A DNA stretch of 13,317 bases from Nitrososphaera sp. Its GTDB lineage: Archaea > Thermoproteota > Nitrososphaeria > Nitrososphaerales > Nitrososphaeraceae. Positions 12,323 through 13,317 of the stretch are shown in pieces (the first letter of the stretch is position 1; each line of letters opens with the position of its first letter). The DNA lies in NCBI GenBank assembly GCA_025935445.1, contig JAICVG010000004.1, positions 1-13,317 on the forward strand, in the 5' to 3' direction. The notes under the pieces were generated by a model that was given only the letters and a program-made list of their open reading frames with translations, was not told the origin of the DNA and did not search any database. The translations under genes and the position numbers were made by a program.

Positions 12323-13317
12323 ATGGCGAGCGAGACTTTCAAGACTGATTCAAACATACCGGTAAAGCGGGTTTTTACAAATAATGATTTGAAAAATTAT
12401 GATGGCCTTGTTGAAGAAGAGCCTGGCAGGTATCCATATACCCGGGGTCTGTATCCAGACATGTACCGGGAGCGACCCTGGACCATGCGCCAGTACAGCG
12501 GCTTTGGTAGTGCAGAAGAAACAAACAAGCGCTTCAAGTTTTTGCTAGACCGCGGCCAGACGGGCCTCTCACTAGCATTTGACCTGCCTACTCAGACTGG
12601 CAGGGACTCCGATGACCCTCAAGCAGAGGGTGAGATTGGAAGGACAGGTGTTGCCATTAGCTCGATAAAGGACATGATGGCGTGTTTTGACAGCATACCA
12701 CTTGACAAGGTCAGCACTTCGATGACTATCAACTCAACTGCATCTACGCTTTTGTCACTTTACATCACTGTTGCCGAGAAGCAGGGGGTGCGGCCGGACC
12801 AGTTGCGTGGCACGACTCAGAACGATATTCTGAAGGAATACATCGCACGAAATACCTACATTTATCCGCCCAAGCCATCGATGCGCCTGATAGGGGATAT
12901 GATCGAATACTGCTCCAAAAAAGTTCCACAATGGTACCCGATCAGCATTTCTGGCTACCATATGAGAGAAGCCGGCTGTAACGCTGTGCAAGAGCTGGCC
13001 TTCACCTTTGCAAACGCAATTGAATACATCAATACTTGTACAAGCAGAGCAGGATTGAATGTTGATGACTTTGCTCCACGACTTTCGTTCTTTTTCTGCT
13101 GCACTATGGAATTCTGTGAGGAAATTGCCAAGTTCAGAGCGGCTCGGCGGATCTATGCCAAAATAATGAAAGAGAAGTTTCATGCAACAAATCCTAAATC
13201 GCAGCATCTCCGCTTCCACGTTCAGACATCTGGCGAATCACTGACTGCCCAGCAAGTTGACAATAACATTGTCAGGGTCGCGACGGAAGCACTTGCTGCA
13301 GTACTTGGTGGATGCCA
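12323..13317 (+). CDS. mcmA: methylmalonyl-CoA mutase, catalytic large subunit (3' end outside window)
   Basis: 331 codons are visible and the frame runs off the right edge; the usual full length is about 520-560 residues for an archaeal large subunit without its B12 domain. The TIM-barrel substrate domain shows R-G-L-Y-P-D-M-Y (41-48), [10 protein letters not shown] (52-61), T-S-M-T-I-N (132-137), Q-N-D-I-L-K-E-Y (166-173), P-S-M-R (185-188), S-G-Y-H-M-R-E-A-G (210-218, with His213 as the likely catalytic His) and F-R-A-A-R-R (271-276). Tyr58 and Arg188 match the Tyr89 and Arg207 that hold the carboxylate of methylmalonyl-CoA in the Propionibacterium enzyme; isobutyryl-CoA mutases usually carry Phe and Gln there. 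True methylmalonyl-CoA specificity is therefore likely. ATG 12323 follows the meaB stop after 8 bases with no Shine-Dalgarno, so translation is probably coupled. Confidence 0.95.
   Translation, partial: MASETFKTDSNIPVKRVFTNNDLKNYDGLVEEEPGRYPYTRGLYPDMYRERPWTMRQYSGFGSAEETNKRFKFLLDRGQTGLSLAFDLPTQTGRDSDDPQAEGEIGRTGVAISSIKDMMACFDSIPLDKVSTSMTINSTASTLLSLYITVAEKQGVRPDQLRGTTQNDILKEYIARNTYIYPPKPSMRLIGDMIEYCSKKVPQWYPISISGYHMREAGCNAVQELAFTFANAIEYINTCTSRAGLNVDDFAPRLSFFFCCTMEFCEEIAKFRAARRIYAKIMKEKFHATNPKSQHLRFHVQTSGESLTAQQVDNNIVRVATEALAAVLGGC

Noticed and set aside
12755..13219. 154-codon minus-strand frame
   Set aside because: It is antisense to the mutase large subunit, which is conserved along the whole stretch.

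Overview
The window looks like the chromosome of an ammonia-oxidising thaumarchaeote, most likely in the Nitrososphaera/Nitrosocosmicus group. Four things point there: the C-terminal part of an archaeal ribosomal protein L31e; a methylmalonyl-CoA mutase split into separate catalytic and B12-binding subunits with a MeaB chaperone, as in the 3-hydroxypropionate/4-hydroxybutyrate carbon-fixation cycle; an archaeal Dps-like thioferritin; and MEDS-domain signalling proteins. Many genes also have an AT-rich TATA element about 25-28 bases before the start codon and no Shine-Dalgarno, which is the archaeal leaderless arrangement. The placement rests on recalled family resemblance and gene order; no search was run.

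Layout. 3-260 (+) is the end of L31e. 261-1673 is mostly non-coding but holds two small genes that are easily missed: a 54-residue Cys/Lys-rich protein (572-736, +) and a 40-residue charged protein (1005-1127, -). 1674-4376 (+) encodes a 900-residue polytopic membrane protein with a spermidine-synthase-like domain in its middle. 4636-4857 (+) is a small coiled-coil protein that converges, 8 bases apart, on a Rieske ferredoxin (4866-5219, -). Upstream of the Rieske gene on the same strand is a Dps-like ferritin (5272-5895, -). Divergent from that is a glutaredoxin-like protein with no active-site CxxC (6217-6501, +). These three could form an iron/redox module.

ketol-acid reductoisomerase ilvC (6654-7658, +) is complete, with no other branched-chain amino-acid gene next to it. 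It converges on a two-gene signalling operon on the minus strand: a REC-MEDS response regulator (8344-9336) and a stand-alone MEDS protein (7739-8347), overlapping by ATGA. A 690-base gene-free stretch follows, with a strong inverted repeat and a fragment resembling the start of a small archaeal protein family.

The right end is a methylmalonyl-CoA mutase locus: the B12-binding subunit (10028-10453, -), a small Ser-rich/coiled-coil protein (10902-11087, +), MeaB (11391-12314, +) and the catalytic large subunit (12323 to the window end, +, truncated). Together these interconvert methylmalonyl-CoA and succinyl-CoA and keep the B12 cofactor functional. The MeaB and large-subunit genes are 8 bases apart and probably co-transcribed; the small subunit is on the opposite strand under its own promoter.

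No tRNA, rRNA, CRISPR array, insertion sequence or phage gene was recognised.
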